Assembly (NCBI GenBank): GCA_949878745.1
Contig: CATLBH010000014.1
Location: 1 to 58,695, forward strand
DNA from: an uncultured Ruminiclostridium sp.
Lineage (GTDB): Bacteria > Bacillota > Clostridia > Oscillospirales > Ruminococcaceae
Length of the DNA stretch: 58,695 bases
Reading direction: 5' to 3'
How positions within the stretch are numbered: position 1 is the stretch's first letter; each line of letters opens with the position of its first letter. Made by a program: the position numbers and the translations under genes. This document shows, piece after piece, positions 17,979-24,237 of this stretch. The notes below the pieces were generated by a model that worked only from the letters and a program-made list of their open reading frames with translations, did not search any database and was not told the origin of the DNA.

Positions 17979-18764
17979 TCAAAGCATTTTTCCCGCCGAC
18001 GACGCTCTTTTCATCACCTCGGCGGCAAGCTTTTTATACGCCTCCGCTCCCTTCGAGGAAGAGTCGTAATAGGTAATGGGCTCCCCGTGGCTGGGCGCTT
18101 CGGATATTTTTACGTTTCTGGGTATTTCCGTCTTGAAAATGGTGTCGGGGGGGAAGTTGCTCTTTATGGCTTCCATAACCTCTTTGTTGACGATAAGCCT
18201 TTTATCCAGCATGGTGAACACGATTCCCATTATCTGAAGCCCCTTGTTGGTGCTGGCCTTTACTCTTTTCACCGTGGCGAGAAGCTCCGCCACGCCTTCC
18301 AGGCTGTACGGCTCACACTGCATGGGTATGATTATCCTATCGCAGGCGGAAAGTCCGTTAAGAGCCAATACGCCCAAGGAGGGGAGACAGTCGACTATTA
18401 TTATATCATATTCGTCCTTTATCTGCAAAAGAGCCTTTCTTAATTGAAGGGTTTTTTTATCGAAGGCGGCAAGCTGAAGCTCCGACTGAGCCAAAGCCTG
18501 TGTGGCGGGGATAATGGAGACATTTTTGTAGTTGGTTTTGATTACCGCTTCCGACGGCCTTACCTCGCCCATTATAACGTCGTATGTAGTATACTCCAGC
18601 TCTTTTTTGTTCACGCCGATGCCCGAGGTGGCGTTGCCCTGGGGGTCGAGATCCACTAAAAGAACCCTTTTCCCCTTCTGGCCTATGGCGGCGGAAAGAT
18701 TTATGGCGGTTGTGGTTTTGGCTACGCCGCCCTTCTGGTTTACTATCGAAATTATGATACCCAA
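17979..18764 (-). CDS. parA: Chromosome-partition ATPase ParA/Soj (261 aa)
   Basis: Deviant Walker A motif NQKGGVAKTTTAINLS at the N-terminus, Walker A' VDLDPQGNATSG, and Walker B IIVDCLPSLGVL. This is the Soj-type chromosomal ParA that forms nucleoid-bound ATP dimers and works with ParB. RBS AAAGGAG just upstream of the ATG. In many Bacillota this pair lies near the replication origin; nothing else in the window confirms that here. Confidence 0.94.
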   Translation of the reverse strand: MGIIISIVNQKGGVAKTTTAINLSAAIGQKGKRVLLVDLDPQGNATSGIGVNKKELEYTTYDVIMGEVRPSEAVIKTNYKNVSIIPATQALAQSELQLAAFDKKTLQLRKALLQIKDEYDIIIVDCLPSLGVLALNGLSACDRIIIPMQCEPYSLEGVAELLATVKRVKASTNKGLQIMGIVFTMLDKRLIVNKEVMEAIKSNFPPDTIFKTEIPRNVKISEAPSHGEPITYYDSSSKGAEAYKKLAAEVMKRASSAGKML

Positions 18765-18837
18765 AATTATTGCTCCTTTCGGGTGTTTTTTACGGAAATA
18801 TTAAGTTTTTTCATTTTTTTGACAATAGTTCTTTTAT

Positions 18838-18846
18838 AGTATAGCA
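18838..18846 (-). promoter_or_regulatory. Probable extended -10 promoter of parA-parB-serS
   Basis: On the minus strand TGCTATACT (extended -10, TGnTATACT), ~75 bases upstream of parA. No good -35 is visible, which is usual for extended -10 promoters. Confidence 0.5.
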
Positions 18847-18864
18847 CATTTTTTTAAAAAAATA

Positions 18865-19060
18865 AAGCCCTGTTTTGATTTTTATTGATTATACACAAAA
18901 AAGCGGGGGAAGGTCGGCGCTTAAGGGACGGAAAATAAAATAAATTTATTTTTCGCTCCCAAAGCGGCGGCTTCGCCCGCTTTAACTGCTTTTTTTCATT
19001 GAATTGCGCGTAGATTTTCGAGCGGTTTTGTCGTCGACAAGACAAAAGCTTTAGCCGTTA
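18865..19060. other. Intergenic stretch with a fragment of repeat family 1
   Basis: No gene seen. At about 19004-19050 the words GCGTAGATTTTCGAGC and GTCGACAAGACAAAA resemble the interior of the family 1 elements (compare GCGTGGATTTTCGAGCA at about 29469), without terminal repeats. A further inverted repeat AAAGCGG/CCGCTTT is at about 18960-18982. Confidence 0.4.
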
Positions 19061-19073
19061 CGGCTGTTACCCT

Positions 19074-20291
19074 TTATCTCACCTCAAACCATTCCTCGGT
19101 TCTGAAATCCATCGGCTCCATTCTCACCTTTTCAAGCTTCGCCCCCTGCTGCGCAAGCTGATCCATGGCGTTTTTTGTGGCGCTCGCTTCCACATACCTT
19201 CTGAACAATTCGTCCGTGCGGCTTCCGAAAGCGCCGACGTTAAAGAAGTCGAACATTATCCTGTTAATAAGCCAATAATCGGAAAGCTGATTTTTATAAA
19301 CCTGTCTCGGCTGTTTGTCTCCGACGATTATGTTCATGGATTCCGCGTGTCTTACATTGCGGAAAGCGGATTCCGCGCACATTTCGGGGAATAAGGAATG
19401 ACACTCGAAGGCAAGTATGTCGTCCCCCAGCGCTTTTCTCATATTCGGGAGCAGCTGTTCGTTTTTCTCCTCCGTGTCCGCTTCAAAAAACAGATCCATG
19501 GCGGTTTTCACCTTTTTGCGGAGCAGACTGTGCCCTTCCTCCCCCCAATAGGGATAAGGCTCCAGAGTTTCCTCCTCCTGACGTATAAAGAAATACATTT
19601 TATGGGAAGCGAAGCCCTTCGGCTTCCACTTGGACACCTCGTTTACCAAGGCTATGCTAAGATCCATGCTTAAAGTGTCGTCAACACGGCATTCTCCGGT
19701 TATGTCTCCCCCCGCTCTGTCCAGATATACTTTTACATAACAAACCTTCTGGTTGCCCAGCCTTTTTAAAATAAGCTTTTTAAGCTTGTTCCAGTAATAT
19801 TCCGCGCCGCCCACATCGGGAGCGTCGCCTATGGTTACCACGTCGCTGAAATAGGCTCTCCACTTATGGGTCTTTCCGCCGAAAATGGTGGCGATCTCCG
19901 TGTCGGAGTCCTTTTCATCAGCTTTTCCGTTCATTTTGACAAGTCCGTCTATAAAGGAGTAAGCAAAGGAGCATACGGCCACCTCCACCGCCTGAATGGT
20001 GTCGTCGCCTATGCCGATGCTGTGCTCGTACATTTCGTTTCCAAGCTCGGGCGAATTTACCGCAAAGTTGATTCCCGCCTTATGATCCGCCAATTTGCCC
20101 ATATAAACGGTAATGTACATATTCATTTCAGGGCAGAATAAGCGGTTTCCCTCTATCCTGTTTTCAATTTCAAGAGTCTGTGACAAAAAAATCAGCGCGT
20201 ATTTTCCCGCCTTTTCGGAATTAAGCTTGTCCGCCTCATACTCCGCTTTGACGCTTTTGCGCCAAGATTCGTCAAAGATGTTTGTTTTCAT
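19074..20291 (-). CDS. Hypothetical protein (405 aa)
   Basis: Soluble, acidic, no signal or membrane segment. Two visible parts: residues ~1-140 with DESWRKSVKAEYEADKLN and IGDDTIQAVEVAVCSFAYSF, and a larger C-terminal part rich in aromatic and charged residues (KPKGFASHKMYFFIRQEEET). I do not recognise the family. It is monocistronic, between parA and the toxin-antitoxin cluster, with housekeeping-like codon use, so it is probably a native rather than a mobile gene. Confidence 0.65.
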   Translation of the reverse strand: MKTNIFDESWRKSVKAEYEADKLNSEKAGKYALIFLSQTLEIENRIEGNRLFCPEMNMYITVYMGKLADHKAGINFAVNSPELGNEMYEHSIGIGDDTIQAVEVAVCSFAYSFIDGLVKMNGKADEKDSDTEIATIFGGKTHKWRAYFSDVVTIGDAPDVGGAEYYWNKLKKLILKRLGNQKVCYVKVYLDRAGGDITGECRVDDTLSMDLSIALVNEVSKWKPKGFASHKMYFFIRQEEETLEPYPYWGEEGHSLLRKKVKTAMDLFFEADTEEKNEQLLPNMRKALGDDILAFECHSLFPEMCAESAFRNVRHAESMNIIVGDKQPRQVYKNQLSDYWLINRIMFDFFNVGAFGSRTDELFRRYVEASATKNAMDQLAQQGAKLEKVRMEPMDFRTEEWFEVR

Positions 20292-20530
20292 TTATAATCA
20301 GCCCTTCTTCCTGTATTTTTCCTTTTATTTTAGTATTGTACCACAATTTTATGTAAAAATCTACCCACTGCCGAAAAATAAAAGAAAAAATTTTTATCGG
20401 GACTTTAAATTATAAGGGAAACGCGGGATATAGGGGTAAAATGTTTATATTGATTATTCATTATACTTATATTTACAAAAATCACTATGTGAAGCATTTT
20501 TAAAAAAATTCCAATATTTTCCGACAATTA

Positions 20531-20559
20531 TTGACAAGCATTACCATATATGTTATAAT
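20531..20559 (+). promoter_or_regulatory. Perfect-consensus promoter of toxin mRNA 1
   Basis: TTGACA (20531-20536), 17-base spacer, TATAAT (20554-20559): full sigma-A consensus. Predicted start near 20566, giving a ~120-nt leader before the peptide ORF. Confidence 0.85.
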
Positions 20560-20688
20560 ATAACCTAAGAGAAGCAGTCCACGTTTTTTTCAAAAACGTA
20601 AAAGACGTAAAAGGACGGTTGCGCCTCCGATTAGTAAAATCATTACATTAGCAATACCACTTTTGATTTTACGAAAGGAGGGATTACT

Positions 20689-20784
20689 ATGGTTATTAAC
20701 TTTAGTGACATAATCCAGTTGTGTGCAATGCTTATTGCAGTTGCCGGGCTGATTATCGATATATTATCGTTTCGTAAGAAATGA
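20689..20784 (+). CDS. Type I toxin-like hydrophobic peptide 1 (31 aa)
   Basis: ATG 20689 with GAAAGGAGGG about 7 bases upstream. The peptide runs from MVINFSDIIQL through a single hydrophobic helix to ILSFRKK, the layout of Fst/TxpA-like membrane toxins: one transmembrane helix and a basic tail. It shares SDIIQL at the start and ILSFRKK at the end with the second peptide at 21166. It sits on an mRNA with a perfect promoter and is followed 5 bases later by a two-way terminator toward which a second transcript converges. Toxicity is inferred from this architecture. It is too short for ordinary gene calling. Confidence 0.75.
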   Translation: MVINFSDIIQLCAMLIAVAGLIIDILSFRKK

Positions 20785-20788
20785 TAAC

Positions 20789-20833
20789 GAAAAAAACCGC
20801 CCTGTGTTTGCAGCCGAGGCGGTTTTTATTTTA
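20789..20833. terminator. Two-way terminator shared by toxin mRNA 1 and its counter-transcript
   Basis: AAAAAAACCGCC ... GGCGGTTTTTATTTT: A-run, stem and T-run usable from both sides. The two convergent RNAs would be complementary across it. Confidence 0.85.
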
Positions 20834-20882
20834 AGTGATTTAACCTAATCGGAGAGCAACCGTCCGGGCTGCTTCTCTTTCT
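20790..20882 (-). ncRNA. Antitoxin-type small RNA 1 (~95 nt)
   Basis: Predicted from the perfect promoter at 20889-20917 to the shared terminator. Its 5' part can fold into AGCAGCC-CGGAC-GGTTGCT, followed by the conserved CCGATTAGG, then the terminator hairpin. It overlaps the 3' end of toxin mRNA 1 in antisense, as RNA II of the pAD1 par (Fst) locus does. No ORF with a ribosome site is seen in it. Confidence 0.7.
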
Positions 20883-20888
20883 GTTTTT

Positions 20889-20917
20889 ATTATACTATAA
20901 AAGAATCCGGCTGTCAA
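20889..20917 (-). promoter_or_regulatory. Perfect-consensus promoter of antitoxin RNA 1
   Basis: Minus strand TTGACA (20917-20912), 17-base spacer, TATAAT (20894-20889). Confidence 0.85.
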
Positions 20918-20985
20918 GCGTTTTCCGAAAAATTTCCGACATTTCCCCAACCAAATTAAATCCAAGTTAAGAAAAACAAACCCAC

Positions 20986-21086
20986 GTGTCCGACAACGCG
21001 GTTTTGCGAAGCAAAATTGCCGACTGAGTCGGCAAAGTGTTGTCGGACGCATTTTGAGCCGCCGTTGTTCCGGCGGCGAAAAATGC
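20986..21086 (+). other. Highly structured element upstream of toxin 2
   Basis: 20988-21048 folds on paper as a three-way junction: outer stem GTCCGACAAC/GTTGTCGGAC, inner hairpins TTTTGC-GAA-GCAAAA and GCCGAC-TGA-GTCGGC. It is directly followed (21049-21086) by a nested hairpin GCATTTT ... AAAAATGC enclosing GCCGCCG/CGGCGGC. All helices are perfect or nearly so. It lies where the toxin 2 leader or promoter would be; no good promoter is visible for toxin 2. Confidence 0.6.
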
Positions 21087-21165
21087 TTAGGACTGGTTGC
21101 GGCTCCGATTGGTGAGATCATTTACTTATACCCCGCACGATTTCACCGAAAGGAGTGATTGCTCA

Positions 21166-21261
21166 ATGGATTTTTCCGTTAGCGATATAATCCAGTTAAT
21201 CGCATTGCTTACGGCAATTGCCGATCTGGTTATCAGCATATTATCATTTCGTAAGAAGTGA
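21166..21261 (+). CDS. Type I toxin-like hydrophobic peptide 2 (31 aa)
   Basis: ATG 21166 behind GAAAGGAG. It reads MDFSVSDIIQLIALLTAIAD then LVISILSFRKK: one hydrophobic helix and a basic RKK tail, the same length and ends as peptide 1, hence a tandem duplicate. The same two-way terminator follows and a near-identical counter-transcript converges from the right. Unlike locus 1 I do not find a consensus promoter ahead of it. The structured element at 20986-21086 occupies that position, so this copy may be silenced or differently controlled. Confidence 0.72.
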   Translation: MDFSVSDIIQLIALLTAIADLVISILSFRKK

Positions 21262-21265
21262 TAAT

Positions 21266-21306
21266 AAAAAAACCGCCCTGTATTTGCAAACCTGAGCGGT
21301 TTTTTC
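21266..21306. terminator. Two-way terminator of toxin locus 2
   Basis: AAAAAAACCGCC ... GAGCGGTTTTTTC stem, the same design and position as at locus 1. Confidence 0.82.
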
Positions 21307-21358
21307 TTCAATGATAAAACCAATCGGAAAAGCAACCGTCCGGGCTGCTTCTCTTTCT
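21266..21358 (-). ncRNA. Antitoxin-type small RNA 2 (~93 nt)
   Basis: Predicted from promoter 21365-21393 to the shared terminator. The 5' hairpin AGCAGCC-CGGAC-GGTTGCT is identical to RNA 1, then TTCCGATTGGTT, then the terminator. Convergent with, and antisense to, the 3' end of toxin mRNA 2. Confidence 0.7.
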
Positions 21359-21364
21359 GTTTTT

Positions 21365-21393
21365 ATTATACCCTTAAAAAATCACTTTGTCAA
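21365..21393 (-). promoter_or_regulatory. Perfect-consensus promoter of antitoxin RNA 2
   Basis: Minus strand TTGACA (21393-21388), 17-base spacer, TATAAT (21370-21365). Confidence 0.85.
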
Positions 21394-21536
21394 GTGTTTC
21401 CCGAAAAAAAACGATGTAAAACGAGCCAAACCTATGTAACCCGATATATATCCGACTAAATCCAAACCGAGACATATACTCCCGCATATCCCATTTTTTC
21501 GCCCGTCCCCACGCCGCGCCTTTACAAAGCAAAAAG

Positions 21537-21573
21537 CAAAAAAATAACCCCCCGCATTCACGGGGGGATTTAT
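21537..21573 (-). terminator. Terminator of the flagellin gene
   Basis: Minus strand CCCCCC-GTGAATGC-GGGGGG followed by TTATTTTTTT, ~80 bases after the flagellin stop. Confidence 0.85.
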
Positions 21574-21652
21574 TTGTTTACTCTTAAATATTTGTCTTTT
21601 TATTATCTTTTTATAAAATTTACCGAAAAACCTTTCGCGAATCGGGCAGAAA

Positions 21653-23263
21653 TTAGCCGAGGAGCTGGAGAACTGCCTGAGGCTGCTGGTTAGCCTGAGC
21701 GAGCATCGCCTGAGAAGCCTGCTGGAGAATGTTGAACTTGGTGTAGCTGATCATCTCGGTGGCCATGTCGGTGTCACGGATAGTGGACTCGGCATTGGTC
21801 AGGTTCTCGTTGGTTGTGGTCAGGTTGTTAACGGTGTACTCGAGACGGTTCTGGAGTGCGCCGAGGCCAGCTCTCTGCATGGATACCTTGGAGATAGCGG
21901 CATCTATGGTGTCGATAGCCTTGTTTGCGCTGTCTCTGTCGGATACGTCAATGTTTGCTACGCCGAGAGAATCCGCGCCCATGTCGTCAATGTTCAAAGT
22001 AACTCTCTGATCCTCAACGCCGTTAGCGCCGATCTGGAAAGTTAATCCTTCACCTGTAGCACCTATACCTTCCTTACCTACACCTAAACCGCCAGCAGTT
22101 GCTATATCAGCAGTACCCTGCTTATTAAAGTATACATAGCCATCGTTATCACCATCGGTATTTTTGGAATCGGTCAATTTAACATCGAAATCATAGCCCT
22201 CTTTTGCAAGAAGGTTTTCAATATCCTTTTCGGAATATTTAACACCAGTTGCAAGGTTGATTTGTACTTTCTTATTTCCTTTTCCATCATCTTTTAATTC
22301 AACGCTTTCTTTTCCTGCGTCAACACCGGTTGTGTTAATTGTAAATGACTTATTTCCGTCCAACCCATAAAAGTTTGCAGTCAAAGTAATTGTGTCAGAT
22401 GAGCCATGCGCACCTGCTGTTCCGCCGCCAACAAGTTTTAACATATTAGTGTTATCTGTGGCCGTAGCGCGAACACCTGCTACAGTTGTATCTGTAGCAT
22501 TTGCGGTTGTAGCAGTCATAACCCCATTTACAAGCTTTACTGCAACATCTGCGGGAACACCTGTTTGTCCTCCGTCCTTGTTCTGAGTAGCGTTTTTGAT
22601 CAATTCATCAATATCAGACTGCGTATAAGATTGACCTTCAACTAAGTTTAATGTGAGTGTAGTTCCGCCAGCATTCCAAATAGCATTTTCTCCGCCTTTA
22701 CCCGAAGCATCCAATGCAATGGCAACAGATACGCCTGCAATGTTAGAAGTAATTGTAGCACCAACAAGGTCAGTAGACTGAGTGTCTATAATACCATACT
22801 TAGCACCATAGTTGTTGCTATTTCCACCTGCTCCGCTCAAAGAACCATCAAGGAGCTGCTGAGTGTTAAACTCGGTAGAAGTGGAGATTCTGTCAATTTC
22901 GCTCTTAAGAGCGTCAGCTTCGAGCTGGATAGCGTCACGGTCTTCCTGAGTGTAAGTACCGTTAGCGGACTGTACGGCAAGCTCTCTCATTCTCTGGAGA
23001 ATGGAGTGAGTTTCGTTCAAGCCGCCTTCAGCGGTCTGAATAAGGGAGATACCGTCGTTAGCGTTCTTAGTAGCCTGAGAAAGACCGCGGATCTGAGAAC
23101 GCATTTTCTCGGATATCGCCAAGCCCGCGGCGTTATCGCCCGCGCGGTTGATCTGGTAACCGGAAGAAAGCTTTTCGGTGCTCTTCTTAAGACCGGCTAC
23201 GTTAACGTTCATCTTGTTGTTCGCATTGATAGCGGACATGTTGTGTTGTACTACCATCGGCAT
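21653..23263 (-). CDS. hag: Flagellin (536 aa)
   Basis: Filament subunit exported by the flagellar type III apparatus. The conserved N-terminal D0/D1 ([40 protein letters not shown]) and C-terminal D1/D0 ([20 protein letters not shown], ending [19 protein letters not shown]) are present. The central ~290 residues (about 150-440) are surface-variable, more AT-rich than the conserved ends and full of Thr/Asn/Gly. RBS AAGGAGG upstream. Expression should need sigma-D (perfect promoter at 23613-23639). No other flagellar gene lies in the window. The long leader contains a repeat insertion. Confidence 0.96.
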   Translation of the reverse strand: MPMVVQHNMSAINANNKMNVNVAGLKKSTEKLSSGYQINRAGDNAAGLAISEKMRSQIRGLSQATKNANDGISLIQTAEGGLNETHSILQRMRELAVQSANGTYTQEDRDAIQLEADALKSEIDRISTSTEFNTQQLLDGSLSGAGGNSNNYGAKYGIIDTQSTDLVGATITSNIAGVSVAIALDASGKGGENAIWNAGGTTLTLNLVEGQSYTQSDIDELIKNATQNKDGGQTGVPADVAVKLVNGVMTATTANATDTTVAGVRATATDNTNMLKLVGGGTAGAHGSSDTITLTANFYGLDGNKSFTINTTGVDAGKESVELKDDGKGNKKVQINLATGVKYSEKDIENLLAKEGYDFDVKLTDSKNTDGDNDGYVYFNKQGTADIATAGGLGVGKEGIGATGEGLTFQIGANGVEDQRVTLNIDDMGADSLGVANIDVSDRDSANKAIDTIDAAISKVSMQRAGLGALQNRLEYTVNNLTTTNENLTNAESTIRDTDMATEMISYTKFNILQQASQAMLAQANQQPQAVLQLLG

Positions 23264-23347
23264 AGTATTTTCCTCCTTGATTTCCGTCCCCGAAATCCTT
23301 TCGGGGGCTTAACGCCGCATTAAAATTTTACGGCGGTTTGGTGAATG

Positions 23348-23509
23348 AGAACCCGTCTTCACAAGATATTGCACTCGTTTTTTCGGCAAATTTTGCCGAT
23401 TCCTGCGTTGGGATGCCTTGAAATACGAAAGTATTCCTGCGGCTTCCCGCCTTGTCCTCGACAAAATTTGCACGAAAATCCACGCACAAATTTTGTGAAG
23501 ACGGGTTCT
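23348..23509. repeat. Repeat family 1, copy A (162 bp, palindromic, in flagellin leader)
   Basis: Terminal inverted repeats AGAACCCGTCTTCACAA / TTGTGAAGACGGGTTCT. The interior, read on the minus strand, has GTGCGTGGATTTTCG, GACAAGGC, AACGCAGG and GGCAAAATTTGCCGAAAAAA, in the same order as copies B and C. It lies between the sigma-D promoter and the flagellin start, so it is transcribed in the leader and could fold into one long hairpin. MITE-like: no ORF and no recognised transposase. Confidence 0.75.
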
Positions 23510-23612
23510 AAGCGGTGTGCACTTCGCTTGTTAAGACTCGGAAACGGTTTCGTTAATCGGGCGATTTTATTTCGCGGGATTGTGTGCCTGCTCCCGAAGC
23601 CTTTCAGAAATT

Positions 23613-23639
23613 ATATCGGCGGTTTTCCAAAAAACTTTA
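23613..23639 (-). promoter_or_regulatory. Sigma-D (sigma-28) promoter of flagellin
   Basis: Minus strand TAAA (23639-23636), 15-base spacer, GCCGATAT (23620-23613): exact match to the Gram-positive sigma-D consensus. The predicted leader is ~340 nt. Confidence 0.88.
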
Positions 23640-23836
23640 GCGGTTTTTTCAAAAAAACAGTATTTTTATGTTTTTTTGGTTAAAACGCCTTATTATTAGG
23701 GTTTGATTTTGTGCACTTTTTGGAGTGTTGGGAGGAAAAGAGGGGGGGTTACGGCAAGCGAAATAAATCCAAAGCCGATTAGCTTTTTTATAAAGGGGAA
23801 ATTTTTTTTGGTTGGGGGGGATTTAGCGGGGCGGGG

Positions 23837-23865
23837 TTGACAAATCGGGGGTTAGGGTGTATAAT
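23837..23865 (+). promoter_or_regulatory. Perfect-consensus promoter of small RNA 3
   Basis: TTGACA (23837-23842), 17-base spacer, TATAAT (23860-23865). Confidence 0.85.
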
Positions 23866-23871
23866 AAGGGT

Positions 23872-23961
23872 AGAAAAAGAAGCAGTCCGGACGGCTGCTT
23901 CCGATTGGTTAGTTAAAAAATAACCGCACAGTTGTCAGCTGGGGGCGGTTATTTCTTTTTG
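23872..23961 (+). ncRNA. Antitoxin-type small RNA 3 (~90 nt)
   Basis: Starts with a perfect-stem hairpin GAAGCAG-TCCGGACG-GCTGCTTC, then CCGATTGGTTAG, then a terminator AATAACCGC ... GCGGTTATTTCTTTTT. This is the same plan and conserved words as RNAs 1 and 2, here on the plus strand. It converges on the peptide gene at 23987-24055, and its terminator is read from the other side by that mRNA. Confidence 0.72.
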
Positions 23962-23986
23962 TTTAAAAAAGAAATTGCGTTTATTA

Positions 23987-24055
23987 TTAAAAAGCCGTGT
24001 AGGCAATTAAAAATGTGCCTATGTGCAATAAATTTTCAAGAGTGATGTACTCCAT
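23987..24055 (-). CDS. Type I toxin-like hydrophobic peptide 3 (22 aa)
   Basis: ATG 24055 with a very strong AAGGAGGTGG ribosome site. It reads MEYITLENLLHIGTFLIAY then TAF. The E-x-L-xx-xGTF-L-A pattern resembles putative holin-like toxins of Bacillota, but the usual C-terminal helix and basic tail are missing, so it may be truncated. It converges on RNA 3 across a shared two-way terminator (23918-23962). A repeat family 2 element (24101-24213) sits in its upstream region and no consensus promoter is evident. Confidence 0.55.
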   Translation of the reverse strand: MEYITLENLLHIGTFLIAYTAF

Positions 24056-24100
24056 AAACGCCACCTCCTTCGACAGATAAATCCGTCAATCGGAAGTTAA

Positions 24101-24213
24101 TATTAATCTTTGGTCGGATTATAGACAAAAAAATGTTGACCAAAGATTAGTGTTTCGGGTGTAATCTTTAATCATATTTCCGACTTCGTCTACAATATGA
24201 TTAAAGATTAGTA
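24101..24213. repeat. Repeat family 2, copy A (113 bp, two hairpins)
   Basis: Ends TATTAATC ... GATTAGTA. Two hairpins (AATCTTTGGTC/GACCAAAGATT, and AATCTTTAATCATAT with its complement) are joined by AGTGTTTCGGGTG, a linker that recurs in reverse orientation in copy C. It lies upstream of toxin peptide 3. Confidence 0.65.
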
Positions 24214-24237
24214 TTATAAACTGTTCGCACCGATATT

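Noticed and set aside
16000-19000. parS sites near parA/parB
   Set aside because: I looked for the TGTTTCACGTGAAACA palindrome by eye and saw none; a pattern search is needed to be sure.
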